Of a stretch of DNA of 64,000 nucleotides, positions 44,138 to 57,961 are shown one piece after another. The notes under the pieces were generated by a model that saw nothing but the letters and a program-made list of their open reading frames with translations, was not told where the DNA came from and searched no databases. The stretch lies in the NCBI GenBank assembly GCA_004009845.1, contig RMBW01000012.1, positions 372,001-436,000 of the forward strand, given 5' to 3'. The position numbers and the translations under genes are program-made. Within the stretch, counting starts at the first letter, position 1. Each line of letters opens with the position of its first letter. This DNA comes from Davidsoniella eucalypti. Taxonomy: Eukaryota; Ascomycota; Sordariomycetes; Microascales; Ceratocystidaceae.

Positions 44138-47100
44138 GTTGATATATTTAAGGGAGATAAACCGGTGCGGAAGTATGAGTTGGGTGGAGGGTTGGATTTA
44201 TGTACAAGGCGCATCAGCGGACGCCAGGACTTTTTTTGAGTTCAAAGGTGCTAAGAGGAGGGGGTCACTAGGAAAGAATCCCACTGACGGCCGCTTATGC
44301 AATGCAGGTGTACGGCTCTAGGGTGAGAGGCTTTGAGCCAGCAGAGTAGCAAAAAGAAAAAAAAAAAGCAGGAATCTACAGAATGTGCGATGGCAAAAGT
44401 CCTAAAGCGGCGGCAGTGAAGACGTAGGATCGAGGCCAAGCAGTAGAGCTAGTTGCCAAAGAAATCAATAGAAAATAAGACAACTGATCTTTGTTTGTCG
44501 GTATAATAAAAGAATGTCGAAGACTGCCTCGAGCGTCAAAGAATATTCGGTTGGGTACGAGAAGTTGAAGATATGGGTTGTCTCGGTCAATGCAGAGAAC
44601 CTAGGACTACAGTTGACGGTGGAACAAAGATAGAAGAAGAACGGGCCACAAAGACATATAAAGAAAAGAAAAAGAAGATGTGTGTGCAGGGGAACACAAA
44701 CAAAGAAAAGAGAAAACGAAATTTTCAACCAAAGTCCATTTGCTTTGTCGAACAACGTATTGGATGAAGAGAGGCCAGGACACTCACTACTGTGCCTCTA
44801 TAAAACCAAGAGGAGAATCAAAGCAAATCGAAGGAGGGAGTACAACGAGGAGCAAGCAGATCCCGTAGGAAGAAGTAGGACAAGTGATTCTAGTAAAAGC
44901 GGTACTGCTGTCTATCAATGGAATCGAACGAGGAGAGGAAGACAAGAACCACTGGAGGACCCTATATGATGGAGAAGGAGAAGGGATTTCAGGATGTTTG
45001 CAAGTCTGATTATCGTGGTCGTGGTCGTGGTCGTGGTCGTAATCGAATGGCTAAATTCAGAAAATAAGATAAAAGGAAAAACGGGTATACCCTGGCTCGT
45101 TGTTATGCCGCCGAGTTTACACTGGAATGGAGCCCTGTGTTCTGTCCGTGTGCCTGTGTTCTGTTGTCTGTGTCCACAAAAGTAACAACGACCTGACCTA
45201 CAAATAAGTAGTGGTTTTTTTCTTAGTAGCAAAGGTGTGTCTGTGGTTTCTGCATATGTGGCTCCCAGACTAGGATTACACTCTTTAGTACAGCCAGAAA
45301 CGGAAGCCCTTGAACTTTTCCTTCCCTGTGCTTTTACTGGGCTGCAACGTGGGGTAGCCGAAAATACTACTTGTGTAGTTGTAGTGCTACTAATTGTACT
45401 ATTGTACGTTGTAGTTGCATGTGGCAGTATTCCCAGTCAAAATGCCTGGTAAAGTCTGGATATGACTTCTTCTTTCGGCTAAGATTGCCAAAGCTATGAG
45501 CAACGGGGAACAAAGTCCTTCTATTAAGCAGCCAAAATAAAGAAAATAAAGAAAAAGATCCTGCGATTTCTGTAACTGCGGGCGGCGATGTTGATGAGCA
45601 GTCGTCAGTCGAGTTCAAAATGGCGAGTAAGAGGAGAAAATGCGAAGAGAAGAAGACAATCACGAGACTAAGTCTGGAGATTGACAACAGAAAGAAAAGT
45701 AGGCGGCTATCTTGTAAACGTGGTACTGTTGGCAGTGAAGTGTCTGAGACTACAATGCTTGGAGCATCAAGTTTATGCGGCACTAGCGAATCCGGTTGTT
45801 CTTGATCGGGTATTTTCGTCTTCGATAGTTCCGATACTATTGTTCTTGATGGCTTGACACTACGATGTCTATTGGTCTTGAATAGAGCCGTTTGTTTGTG
45901 TTGTTTAATTCTCTCCACTTGGATCTATCGAGAAAGGTCCAACGAAGAAATCAGCAATGAAAAAGTAAGATGAGAACACAAGAGAGGTTCTTCTGCGGCT
46001 TGATGATACGCAAGTAGTTCTTTTCACTACATATATGTATACATATACTAAAGTTGCGGTCAAGATGAGACTGGGGTCAAATTGGTAGCAGAGTTATAGT
46101 GGTGTTTGAGCTCCAGGATGCTTGATCTTAGCTTCTACTAAAGAACGACTACTGATAATTAGCTTGGTTTTTCTTCTTTCTTTGCTGGGCGTCTATCCAG
46201 GATCTCAGCGGTATCTCTGTATCCGCATCAACCATCTGCGCCTATGGACCAATGGTTGACCAAGAGCAGGTCAACAAGTAGCGAGGAGGTGTGTGCGCCG
46301 GCGGGACCAGATAGTGCTGTCTTCTATACCTACTAGAAACCAGGCTTTAACCGGAAGAAGATGGATGAGTTGTGGTCATCGATTATTTTCGTGAAATGGA
46401 GGGCTCAATAGTCATATGCAATGAGGCCAAGCTCAGCACAGCCGACCATGTGGTGTCTAGTGGTATTTCCAAGAGAATAATTGTACTAGCACAGTTAACG
46501 GACTTCCCTAGACAAGCTCGATACAGGATTATGTGGATTTTTTTGGCGAAAGACTGCAACTGTAGCTTTATCAAGCGAATCGTGGGCACAATGTGATAAA
46601 AGAAGAAAAAAATATGTCAAGCGAACAGGAGTAGGAAGCGGAGAAAGGCCGAGAGAAAGAAACTTGGCCGACAGGGAAAAAAAATTGAGAAGCAGGAGGG
46701 GAAAAATATTTTTCAACCTGTTTTGCTAGCTAAGTACTTTGTGGCTTTCTTAAAATCCGGTATATGTGATATCTCGAGATGGTAATTGCATGTACTGGAT
46801 GCAGCGAAATACTCATTGCCGTCCTATTGTCTCATAATCGGGCTATCATGAATGCTCCACTAAAAAATAAAGGCTGGCTTTTGAGTATGAATTCCAGTCG
46901 GCCAAAACAAGCCACTATGAAGCCCATACAAAGTAGTTGCTTAGTATGTAGTTCGCTCTACCTTGCATGAGGTAGTTGGTTTAAATCCAACTGGGTGTAT
47001 TTCAGTAGCCTGTCACTGTTGATAAGTAAGCTGTCCTTCACCTCTAGTATTAGTTCAGGCTGTGTATCTTAGGATACCGAGGTGCTACATAACTATTAGA

Positions 47101-50100
47101 GCTCCATTTCCACCTTGATAAAGATAAATTTGAAAAGAGAAGAAGAAAAAAAAGGACACTCTACCTACAGGACCCTTTTTGTCTCTCTTTATCTTCAAAA
47201 ATAGCCCAAAGCCCGCATCTGTCAGGTCAAACAACAAGGAATTATTGGATTTCCTTTTGTTTCGCTCAGGGTTTGGTTTTTCCTTCTGAAACCGAGACAT
47301 GCAAGCGCCCACTTTCTTTCTTTTCTACAGAGAAATAAATTATGTTTGCTTGGAATGGATGGATTCATGGATTGGATGCTTGTCGTTCGTTTTCAGCAAC
47401 TGCATGCTTATTCATATGACTACCAAGGAAGGATCACCCTGTTTATTTTTTCATGTACGTATCCCAACCCTTGATATGAAGGGTTAGAAAGGGTAGCGGC
47501 CGGCTCTACCCAAGGAGCACGACCCTCTGTAATTTGCACTTATGGGCGCTAACTCGGCCGCTGTTTGCTGGAATTTGTCCTGTACCTTCAGGGCACGGGT
47601 CATTATTTTAGGGGCGGGACAATGGTAATACTGTCGGGATGAAATTAGAGAGATGTGCTTGGCTTGTAGACCACAGCATGCGCGCATTTAGCGAAAGTAG
47701 CCCATCTTAATTTAAGCATTTGCACAGTACAATAAGAAACATGAATCGAAATACGAGTAAGTTTGTAGATTATGACTAGATACATCCAGATACAGATATC
47801 TGTATAACTAGTTACTCCAACTCAATAAGATAGACGGTTACTGGTTGGCATGGCATCCACCGGCAAGAAATAATAAAGACAACCTCTGACAGCTTCTGGA
47901 AGAAAAAGCATAATCAGAGCGCCGCCCTATTCTATGATACGACATTGCTATACGTCAATCACAAGACTGGCGACATGGCGGATGAGACAAATATCAGGAC
48001 GGACTGTCTCCATTCCATATTTCATGTCACGCACAAATTAACTAGTGGCCTGCTTCACATATCACTATCACAACTACCATATTTGAGAAGCTACAGCATC
48101 ACATCATTCTTATATGCATGTTTTGTTGCTGCAGCTGAGACTTGCATAATAGCACCACCGTATTTCTGCGTCTCAGTATGCAGGTCAGCACAGAACAATA
48201 TTAAAAAATGATAGCTCAACCAAGGCCTAAATATAAATAGCCCTGTTAGCTTGTATATCGCCCGGGTGATTTAATACAGGCTAGGGGACGCCTGAGGACA
48301 TAAATTTCCACCTTGTTACAGCGCTTTACAAGGCCTTTTTGCATCCCGCTTTGGCCATGACAGTTAGGGTATTAGGGTCTATTTGGCGAGGGTTTCAAAG
48401 AAGCGGTCTGCGACGTCTTCTGGTGATCAAAAACCCATGACAACTAAAGGTCATCCGTTCAATATTGACAGCAGCAATCGCTGTGACTAGAAACAAAAAC
48501 AGACGAACTCTGGTCACAGGCGGCGTAGCGACGATGGAGCAACGAAGTTGACAAGCTTGACATGACCCCAACCATCATTATTGCACCGTCTACAGACTCG
48601 TGGTGCTTGTTCAGGAGACAGAGCTGGACGGGAGATAGCTCTCCCTTTTTGCATTTTCTTTATTCAATATCTTGTTTAATAAACCAAAAGAACACAAAGA
48701 AAGCAGAGCCATTTGTTTCGTCTAGTAGGAGGAGTTAATGAGTGGCTGTCAGAGACTAAGGAGGTTTGGTGATCAATAAGATCTGCAAGTAGTCAAACCG
48801 GCTGGCTCAACATTAAACTGGAAGGGTTTAACTAACTAAACTCTCTTGTCCCCTCTAATCCCAATAGCCAATAGACAAAAAAAAGACCCAAAAACTACAT
48901 ACAACTATATTGTAGAAGACTAGAAAATACAGCCCCTTGTTACGAGGATCGGGCGGCTATCCGGTTATCTTGACAGCATTCTGACCTCATTGGTAATTTC
49001 ACGAATATTCGAGTCTGCGCTAAGCACAGCCATGATATCAGCCGTCATACGAGGATAAATATAGGGTTAAACAAAACATATCAACAAAGTTACAGTCGAT
49101 ATCGCGATATTCCATCTTTTGATACTGGGGTAAGCTTTGATGGACTTTGTATTTTTGCTCGTATTGTAGTTATTATTTTATTTTCCCCTCTTTGATCTGC
49201 GGGCAAGCCGTAAAACCACTGAAAAATTAAACGCTCTTTTTTCCCTCTGTCTTTTCACGTCACCCAAAAAATCTTATATAAAGGAAAGGAACGCAGATTT
49301 CCATGTATGCACGTATTCGTTTATGCAACGCACGTGTTAGAACATACATATACATGAGCGGCATGTAAGTTTTATCTAAACGCACATGTATGTATATGTA
49401 GCCACCTAGACTTTACCAAGAAAAAAAAAGAAGAAAACAAGAAAAAAAACCTGGAGTTGGAAAATTATACTTCGTATGATGAGTCCACTTGATAAGGCTA
49501 AGTCATATGCTTACTGGCCCAAGCTCCAGAAACGGACGAATGGATTCGTCTATCATATGCACCATGTGCAAAGACAGAAAGACAGTAGGAGTAAGCAAAT
49601 CCTCAATGACACCCCGCCTTGCATCTATCCACTGGAATCCCTAGTCATGACACTATCATTTCAATGTATACCCTTTTAGCATGATTGAGTTGTAGTTGGA
49701 TTGTCGTATCCGGCCGTAGTCTGCGAGTAATTACGATAGACTTGTTTGCTAGTACTTGTAGTAGTAGAGAAACTGTGTGATGATGTCGCCGTGCACCGAA
49801 ACTGGGTGAAAGCTGAACATACAAGATAATGTATTGATGCCCAATCGGTTCTGGAGATATCCGAGAAGCTATACTATCCAGAAAGGCTGTGCCGAGGCTT
49901 ATCACCGGCTGAAATACGTGTTGTACCTGACATTCTCCTTTTTAGGCGCTGAGTACGCATCTTTCAACCAAGCTATCTGATTCCACTGGTTTATAGTAGT
50001 AGGGTTTAGTTGTAATCACAACACCAAGTGTAAGAATGTCTGCCAAGTCAGCAGACGAGCAACTTGAAGGACTGGAAAATCAGCTGAACCCATCAGTGTC

Positions 50101-51880
50101 TGAGATTCATAGCACAAGACTGAGCTTTCTGTTTCACACTTTTCGGCAAGACCATTTTGTTGCTTGTATTTCTTTCTATATATAGTTGTATATCGGGCGT
50201 CGACATCATATACACATATATGGCCAACTCTACATTGTGGCACTCGTACTATTGCATTGACTTGAACTTACACGGGATGCAACCAACGTTGAGAGACCTT
50301 GATGTAGACATTCTTTCACATGCTAAAATAACTGTATGCTTGCTTACATGTAAACACGGCCTGGACTCGTAGTCATTCGCATATGAAAAGTCATCATATC
50401 CTCCTGCGACGTCCAGATGCCTAAATGTAGGAGCAATTATGGGAGTTCGGCTAGACAGAGGATAACGAACGATTGTGAGCTTGATCTTACGGAAGATGAA
50501 AGTTTGATCTTGTGTACAATATGTTGGGCATGATTGCATGTCGAAAAGCAAGAGAAGTATGGTACAGGTCTGCATTGGGCGAGGAGGGAATGTTCTCGCT
50601 GCGTGAGGAGTGGGATAGCGTGCATATATTTTGCAAGAATCATCGAGAATTGTCTCTTATGCACTTCTGAGAATTGTGTTTCTCCTTGGAACTAGGTGGT
50701 CTCTTTCTACGAGACAGCATATAGTCATTGGTACTACTGTAAGACATATAAGCCTCAGCCTCAGCCACCAGCAAACCAGCGAATATTGGCCAGCACAAGC
50801 ATCGTCTAGAGTTTTTGTGTCTATCTGGGTGCTTGACAAATGTGTGCTGGAGTTGGTAAACCACTACTAACATACTGCTGGATTTCAAGTGTGTAGATTC
50901 TGTTTCTTATTGTGTTGCATTGCGTGGGCTCCCTCCGGACTTGACAAGTATATTGTTTGGTTTCAAGTGTTGTACTTCCTAACGTTAAAGCAGCTGTAGC
51001 GTGGTTAAGTGAAGATCTCGATGAAACATGCTCTTTATGCACTTGTAGATATGTATACCAAGGGTTAAAAGATAGGGTTAAGTTGCTCTTTAGTTTCTAA
51101 ATCGGGAACGTACAGATACTTCGCTTATGTACTGGGCAGTCAGTCAATTAACATTAAACATGACTTACATAAGACGTAACGCAATAAACTGCGAATAGCT
51201 GTGAAAAAAATAGGAAAACAAAAGCTGACTGCAATTCACTAGCCTAGAATGGAAAACAAGACGCAAAAGTCTGAGATAAATCAGAATGAGAAACCAGAGC
51301 GATGAATATTGGCTAAAGTAGACCCTAAGCGCAAAGAAAGATGCCGTCTTCTCAGAAGGAACCGGTGTTATCTTATCATATAAGATGACTGCGGGGAAAA
51401 CGGGAACAGAGATAGATTACTGCTTTAGGAACTGAAATAGCAAAGTGGGATGGATTATCGCATATTGAAATGAACGACGACGATTTATTTCTCGAGTGAA
51501 GATGGGTAACTGAATCTGATTGATTAACGACGGAGATAAGACTCCGCGTCTCTCTGGATATCTCCAGCGTCGATGTCGAGTAGCGCGTATGGGTTGATGC
51601 TGGAGTTGCAAGGCCATTACGCAAAATAGAATAGCACGTTGGACCCCTATGATAGAGGGGATAGATAAGAAACCGGAAGCTAGCATGGGGTCTACTATGG
51701 ACTGATGATTGCTGCTGATGCGAGTAGATACGCCAACATGCAACATTGTGTGTGTACGTGATATCTATAAGTATACAAGCATGTAAAGCCGACTCGTAGA
51801 CATTCTTTCCATGGCCGCTATCCTCATCTTCGGTCTCTCTAGCAAATTCAACCATTACATTCCATCTCTTCTTGAACAAC
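44138..51880. other. 7.7-kb region without a supported gene
   Basis: Large divergent interval between the conserved hypothetical gene (minus) and the amine oxidase gene (plus). Frames up to 183 codons occur (45918-45367 minus, GTG start) but none has recognisable motifs. It contains a TCGTGG repeat at 45013-45040 and many A/G-rich runs. I see no transposon ends, tRNA or rRNA. Such intervals in fungi may hold long leaders, non-coding RNAs or distal promoter elements. Confidence 0.45.
45013..45040 (+). repeat. TCGTGG microsatellite
   Basis: Nearly five tandem copies of the hexamer TCGTGG. No coding frame with a supported protein includes it. Confidence 0.7.
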
Positions 51881-54090
51881 ATGACCACCCAGCTGGACAT
51901 CCACCCTTGGGATCCCCTACTGCCAGAGGAGATTGCCAAAGCTGTTGCCGTCGTCAAAGCCGCACACGGCGCTGATCTGCTGTTCAATGTCGTCTCGGCA
52001 CAGGAGCCCCGCAAGGCCGTGATGACCGCCTGGCTTGCCGCCCCGGAAACAGCGCCTCGGCCGCCTCGAGTAGCGGACATCGTTGCCATCGACCGGACAG
52101 GCCTGACGCACGACGGCCTCGTCGACCTCGGCACGGGCGAGATCACCGGCTGGGCAGCGGCGCCGGGTTGCCAGCCAATTGCAAGTTTTCTCGTGCCCAG
52201 CCTACACGCTGATACGGTGGTGTCAACTAACAGGCCATCATCCCATAGATCACCGTCGAAGAGCTCCAGCAGGTCGAGCTTATTGCCCGGCTCGACCCGG
52301 GAGTCATTGAGCAGTGCGTGCTTAGCGGCATAGCACGCGGCGACATGGACAAAGTGTTCTGCGATCCGTGGACGATTGGCTACGACGAGCGTTTTGGCTC
52401 AGACACACGTCTGCAGCAGGCACTGATGTATTACCGCCCCGACATTGACGACTGCCAGTACCAGTATCCGCTGGACTTCTGCCCCATATTCGATGCCGTC
52501 AACAAGAAGATTCTATGCATCGACGTCCCGGCCGTACGCCGCCCGCTTGGCACGGTGAAGCCGATCAACTACCACCCTGCGGCTATCAAGGCCACCAATG
52601 GAGGCTACCGCACCGACATCAGGCCGCTGACCATTACCCAGCCAGAAGGCGTCTCGTTCTCGCTGTCTGGACGCACGCTGAGCTGGCAAAAGTGGAAGAT
52701 GCACGTGGGCTTCGACTACCGCGAGGGCATCGTGCTGCACAACATCAGCTTCACCGACAAGGGCGTCGAGCGGCCGGTGTTCTACCGACTATCGCTGGCT
52801 GAGATGGTGGTGCCCTACGGCAACCCGCAGCACCCACATCAGCGCAAGCACGCCTTCGATCTCGGTGAGTATGGCGCCGGCTATATGACCAACAGCCTGG
52901 CGCTGGGCTGTGACTGTAAAGGCACCATTCACTACCTGGACGCACACTTCCCCACCCAGAACGGCGGCCTGCGCTGCGTCAAGAACGCGGTGTGCATTCA
53001 CGAGGAGGACGCCGGCATCTTGTTCAAGCACACCGACTTCCGTGACGACTCGGTCATCGTGACGCGGGCCCGGCGCCTGGTGCTACAGCAGATCTTCACA
53101 GCGGCCAACTACGAGTATGCCGTGCAGTGGATCTTCCACCAGGACGGCACCATACAGCCCGAGATCAAGCTGACTGGTATCCTCAATACGTATAGCATGG
53201 CCGTCGATGAAGATACCGGTGGTTGGGGCACACAGGTCTATCCTGGCGTCAACGCCCATAACCACCAGCACCTGTTCTGCCTGCGCGTCAACCCAAGCAT
53301 CGATGGGCCTGACAACACCGTCTTTGCCGTGGACGCTGTGCCAGCCGAGGCTGCTGTTGGGAGCCCAGAGAACCCTTACGGCAACGCCTTCTATGCCCGC
53401 CGCACTAAGCTAGCCACTACCGGCACTGGCTGCTCCGACTACGACGGCAACACGTCGCGTTCGTGGGAAATCGCCAACACATCCAGGCTCAACCCCTACA
53501 GCAAAAAGCCCGTGTCCTACCGGCTAGTGAGCCGCGAAGTGCCGCGTCTGCTGCCCAAGGAGGGCTCGTTGGTATGGAAGCGCGCCGGCTTTGCACGCCA
53601 TGCTGTTCATGTAACCAAGTGTCAGTGAACTCTTTGCTCTTTGTTTTCTCTTCTTCTTCTTCTCCTTTCTTCTTATTAACTAATCACGTGTTCAGATCGC
53701 GATGACCAGCTATGGCCAGCCGGCCGTCACGTGCCGCAGACATCCGGCGAGACTTCACTCGGCATACCGGAATGGATCGGCGACGGCACCGAATCTGTCG
53801 ATAACACTGATATCGTGCTATGGCACACTTTTGGCTTGACGCATATTCCGGCACCCGAAGATTTCCCCGTTATGCCCGCCGAGCCAATCACGCTGCTTCT
53901 GCGTCCGCGCAACTTCTTCACTGAGAATCCAGTTTTGGATGTGCCGCCGAGCTATGCTAGCACACCAAGCCAAATCTTGGCCAAGGGCAAAGGCGTCTTG
54001 GATGCTACGGATAAGATGAGTAAGCTGGCTTTTGAGCAGACTACTGCCGCTGCTGCTACCTCTAGAAGCGATAGCTGCTGCTTACCTTGA
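51881..54090 (+). CDS. Copper amine oxidase (primary amine oxidase, TPQ type)
   Basis: Three exons, 51881-52180, 52249-53620 and 53696-54090, give 688 residues, normal for the family. It oxidises primary amines to aldehyde, ammonia and H2O2 using copper and topaquinone. Seen: the topaquinone precursor Tyr388 in TAANYEY, the catalytic-base Asp304 in FDLGEYG, copper ligands His439 and His441 (NHQH) and His607 (LTHIPAPEDFPVMP). There are N-terminal N2/N3-like domains. The first intron uses a GC donor (GCAAGT) with CTAAC and ATAG; only this choice keeps the frame (CQPI|ITVEEL). The second intron is GTCAGT..TTCAG. No PTS1-type C-terminus is present. Exon GC content is high compared with the flanks. 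A convergent MFS permease lies 175 bp downstream. Confidence 0.92.
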
Positions 54091-54265
54091 ACTCCAACTA
54101 GTCAGCCGGTAGTCTCTCTTCAGAGAGAGTACGTACACATACATAGTCCCTGTATATAGAGCGAGCAGTGTCATGATTATATGCGTTGGTTTCTCTTTTT
54201 TCTTGTTCATATTTTATCTATAAAATTACGGGTATACCATGATCCCTTGTCGCTCTGTTGACCTT

Positions 54266-56056
54266 TCAAGGCTTCCAACGCCATGCTGGGTGCTTCCACT
54301 CCAGCCCGGCAATCTTCTCTGCTGATAGGCCGGCAAGCTCGGCGTCGACATTGCGAGTCTCTCGGTGCTTGTTATCGCGCTTCATCCACAGGAATGTCAA
54401 TGTAGAAACAATAAGTAGGCACGATGAGGTCGCCATATTTAGCCCGTTGCCGATATGGTAGTCGGGACCGTCGCTATCTATGTATGACCAAGTCGATATG
54501 AGACCGCCAATGTTTCCGGCCATGACGTTGAAACCTATTGCGTGATTAGATATTAGTTACTTTTATCACAAACTACATATAGATGCTGCTTTTTAGACTT
54601 ACCAATCGCTCCCGCCCGAGCTGTATCAGTGACCACGTTTGCCGAGACGACAGCGTTTGTCAGAGCTCCAAAGGCAAAGGCGCTGCTGCAAACAAAGAAA
54701 GTTGCCGCATAACGCACTGTGTTGTTGTGTGATCCAAGGAACAAGGCGTAACCCACCATGATTAGAGGGCACGACAGGACCAACATTATTTGGCGCCGGT
54801 TCAGCTTCCAGCTGCAGTAGGTGAAAACAACTGTGAAAAGAGCACCGACTGCGTACGGAGGAACTGTACGCAGCTGTACGGCAATCGTCGAATGCTGTGG
54901 ATATAAGCCACGTACAATAGTAGGCATGAAAAACGCAATGCCTTGGACTGTCACATTGTCCAGCAAGAATAGCAGAGCTGTGCTAACGACAACGGGATTC
55001 TGGATGCCACGTAGCAACTTGGCATATGTCATCTTGTCGAGTAGCTCCGTCGTGCCCAATCGTTCAGACTTGAGCCGAGCGATCGAAAGATCCCTTTCAT
55101 CATTGCTAAGCCATCGTGCAGATTCTGGTCTGTCAGTGAGAACTAGGAAACCGACGACACCTAGAAGGACCGTCACGATGCCCTCGATGGCAAACAAAAC
55201 GCGCCACCCGTGCAGAGAGCCGAAGTGACCCATGGTGAGAATGGCACTGGCTAATAGACCGCCAAATGCTCCGGCTAGCGGTGCCATCACAATGTACAGC
55301 CCGAGTCTGAAAGTAAGTTCTGACAGTCTGTACCAGCGAGACAAGTAGTAGGCAATTCCCGGCACCATGCCCGCCTCAAAGGCACCTAGTATAAAACGCA
55401 CAGCACAAGCCTGACCAGTTGTGTTTACGTAGGCGGTACATAAAGACATGATGCCAAAGCCCACTGTTGTGGCCGGGATGAACCAGCCAGGGCCCATGAC
55501 CTTGCATAGAATGTTGGCTGGAACCTCAAAGATGATGTACGAGATGTAGAAGCACGATAGCACTATGTTGAAGTCATTGCCCACGAATTTTAGGTCCTGA
55601 GCCATACCAGCAATACGAGCGTTTCCTGTTTTCCCCAATTAGTATCACATGCGTGGCTGTAGAAGAAGACACTGCAACTTACCGATGTTTGCCCGGTCGA
55701 TGAAGCAGAAGAGATACAGAATTGACACTGGCGGCACGATGTACCAGTCAATCTTCCGCACTAGGCGTTTCTCAGCCTCCGTGTCGATACTGATGATTGG
55801 TTGGCCGTATCTGCAAGGCAAAGCCCGAGTCAGTCCTCAACATCTAAAACCAGCTTTCAACAAAGTCATCGTGCTAGTACCTGTCTGTGGCAACATGGCC
55901 ACGCTCGGCTGCGTTGTGTACCGTGTTGGTAGCTTCCTCTTGCTTCGGGCTGCTATCCCGGCGCTTGGACGTGCAGCTAGCGCCCGAATCGTCGGCGCCA
56001 TCGTCTCCTGTAGCAGGGACTAAGACCGGAGCCCGTGGTTCCGTGTAAGCGTCCAT
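54266..56056 (-). CDS. MFS permease, Dal5/allantoate-permease family
   Basis: Four exons, 56056-55881, 55810-55683, 55625-54603 and 54534-54266, give 531 residues; introns are 70, 57 and 68 nt and every junction keeps frame. The acidic, Ser-rich cytosolic N-terminus leads to the anion:cation symporter signature: EKRLVRKIDWYIVP, then LYLFCFIDRANIGNARIAG. About 12 membrane segments follow, with the central loop LTDRPESARWLSNDERDLS typical of this family, whose members carry allantoate, ureidosuccinate, nicotinate, pantothenate or similar organic anions. The substrate cannot be read from sequence. It is convergent with the amine oxidase gene; joint use in nitrogen scavenging is possible but unproven. 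Confidence 0.88.
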
Positions 56057-57879
56057 AGAGCGGGATAAAATGCGGCGAATGATATTGTTTTGGCGGTGCT
56101 AAGACGGTGGTTGATGTGCACAACTGGGAATTATGTGGTAAATATGCCAAGCCGGATATGAGGAGCTCTGGTAGCTCTCAAAAAGCAGCAATGGAGAATA
56201 AAGGGGAAGATAAGAGAATAAAGCCCGGGAAGATTATTGGCAGAGATAATAATGTAAGCTTGGATTTATGAGTGCGTCTGTCTTCCTTTTAGTTTTCAGA
56301 GTGGGCGGTGAGCCCGAGACAAAATAAACGAACACAAAATGTGGGTTTTCTGTGCTCCAGAAGCCGTGGGTGGCAGTAGCTCTTTTGGTGTTTTATTGTG
56401 GTTGCAATTGGAGCAGCTGTTATCTTGCTTTCCTCTTAGACCTCTCAAATTGGAGGACAGACCTCAATATTCAGCTCTTGGTATTCTTGTATTTGCTCCT
56501 TCTTTGCCGGAATACTTGCCGTGAGACCGATTGTTCTTCTGTTCAGTCGTTCTTTGTCCTCCAACAAGAATATTCTTCTGATCTAGAAAGCCCCCGTCGT
56601 CCTGATGACCTTGGCTATATTTTCCCCAAGTACTGCTCTAGGTAGTAATTGCTGCTTCAAGATTTGAGCGGCTACGAGATTAGCCTGCATATATAATGTA
56701 TGCAAAATGGACAATAGTCAAGAACTTGAGGTTCTCCGATTCTTGGCATGGAGAAGAGTTGCAATTAAGATTGTAACCCGGCAGACATACATACAATATA
56801 ATTCCGAAAACAGCAGATTTGTGTCTGCCTTGTTATTCACAAATCTTTTCTCGGACATTGAAATCTTGAGTCAGACAAGGGGCGTGGCGTTCAATGACCC
56901 GAGAAAATTATGCGCTGACTGTGCTTATCTCGAGGTGGCTGGTTGGGCTTAACACATGTCATACACTCCAATTAATCACCAAGTTGCTTTGTCTTACTGC
57001 TCTTTTATTGGACATGGAGCGTGCTAGATCGTAATGAATCACGAATTGATATGGTAGACAATACGCCATTCACTTTGCCAATATCGCTTTCGTTTGTTGA
57101 CGGGACAAATATGCAAAATTCCACATACAAAAAAACCAACAGGCCTCAAGATTGATCCTATCTACTTGTGATATCATGGCCCTGTAAGAAAGCCGCCTCA
57201 GCTTTGCTCCAGTCCATCCTTTCACTAAGCGAATATCTTTGGGGTCATAACTAGATTTTGCCAAATTTTTGTAAATGCTCGTTTCAACAGAGAGAAGCTT
57301 CATCATAAACAATGACACAACTGTATGAACGAAAAGCTAACTAGTCACAGTCTGTAGATATACGAAAAATGAAGAAATTTTTAGATTGAAAACTAAAACA
57401 GTAACGAGAAAATGCAGATAAAAAACAAAACAGTAACACTAAAAATGAAGTTATCAAAAGTCAACTAGTATGATTCATGGTAAAGGGCTTGGTTTTATTT
57501 TCGCCAACGACGCACTCCAGGCGACTTTTTAGGTACGACATGTGCTCCCATGGAAGTCGGTAATTGAGTTATTTCAAAATGGCCATCAGATAGTGTTATG
57601 AAAAGTCTTATAATGGATATTGGCTTCTTTTTCAATTAAGAGCTTAGTAATATTGTATTTAAGCTTCTTTTATGACCTTTTAGGTCGGGGCTTACTCGCT
57701 ACCAACTCCATAGTTTGTTACTCGGTATTTTTTTGCATGCAGAAAAAAACTAAGAATGGGTAGTCCGAAAGGTGCACGGATTCGGGCCGATGTAACCCCG
57801 GATCCCGGCAAACCCGGACCGATTCCGGGCCGATTCCTTCACAGATTCTCTCGACGCTCAACTATCAACAGCAAATCCC
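56057..57879. other. 1.8-kb intergenic region upstream of tRNA-Lys
   Basis: AT-rich with only short frames (an 81-codon ATG frame at 56707 has no recognisable features). Just before the tRNA, about 57765-57840, is a GC-rich patch with repeated CCCGGA/CCGGGCC words and imperfect inverted repeats. Confidence 0.45.
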
Positions 57880-57961
57880 GCCCGGTTAGCTCAATCGGTA
57901 GAGCGTAAGACTCTTAAAATTTGGAATCTTAAGGCTGCGGGTTCGACCCCCGCATCGGGCT
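57880..57961 (+). tRNA. tRNA-Lys(CTT) with short intron
   Basis: Acceptor stem GCCCGGT pairs with ATCGGGC (one G-U). D-arm GCTC/GAGC. Anticodon stem TAAGA/TCTTA, with anticodon CTT at 57913-57915. T-arm GCGGG-TTCGACC-CCCGC. Discriminator T. An intron of about 9 nt (about 57917-57925) sits one base 3' of the anticodon. No T-run follows directly; the first strong one is past 58010. Confidence 0.9.

Noticed and set aside
45367..45918. 183-codon minus-strand frame
   Set aside because: Starts with GTG, has no recognisable motif, and its hydrophobic stretch comes from A/G-rich repeats read backwards. It probably arose by chance in the long intergenic region.
46905..47010. tRNA-like hairpins (a GTTGG-TTTAAAT-CCAAC arm and a CTACC/GGTAG arm)
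   Set aside because: The T-loop is not the TTC consensus, the anticodon loop would have eight bases, and no acceptor stem pairs. Possibly an organelle-derived fragment, but I cannot support it.
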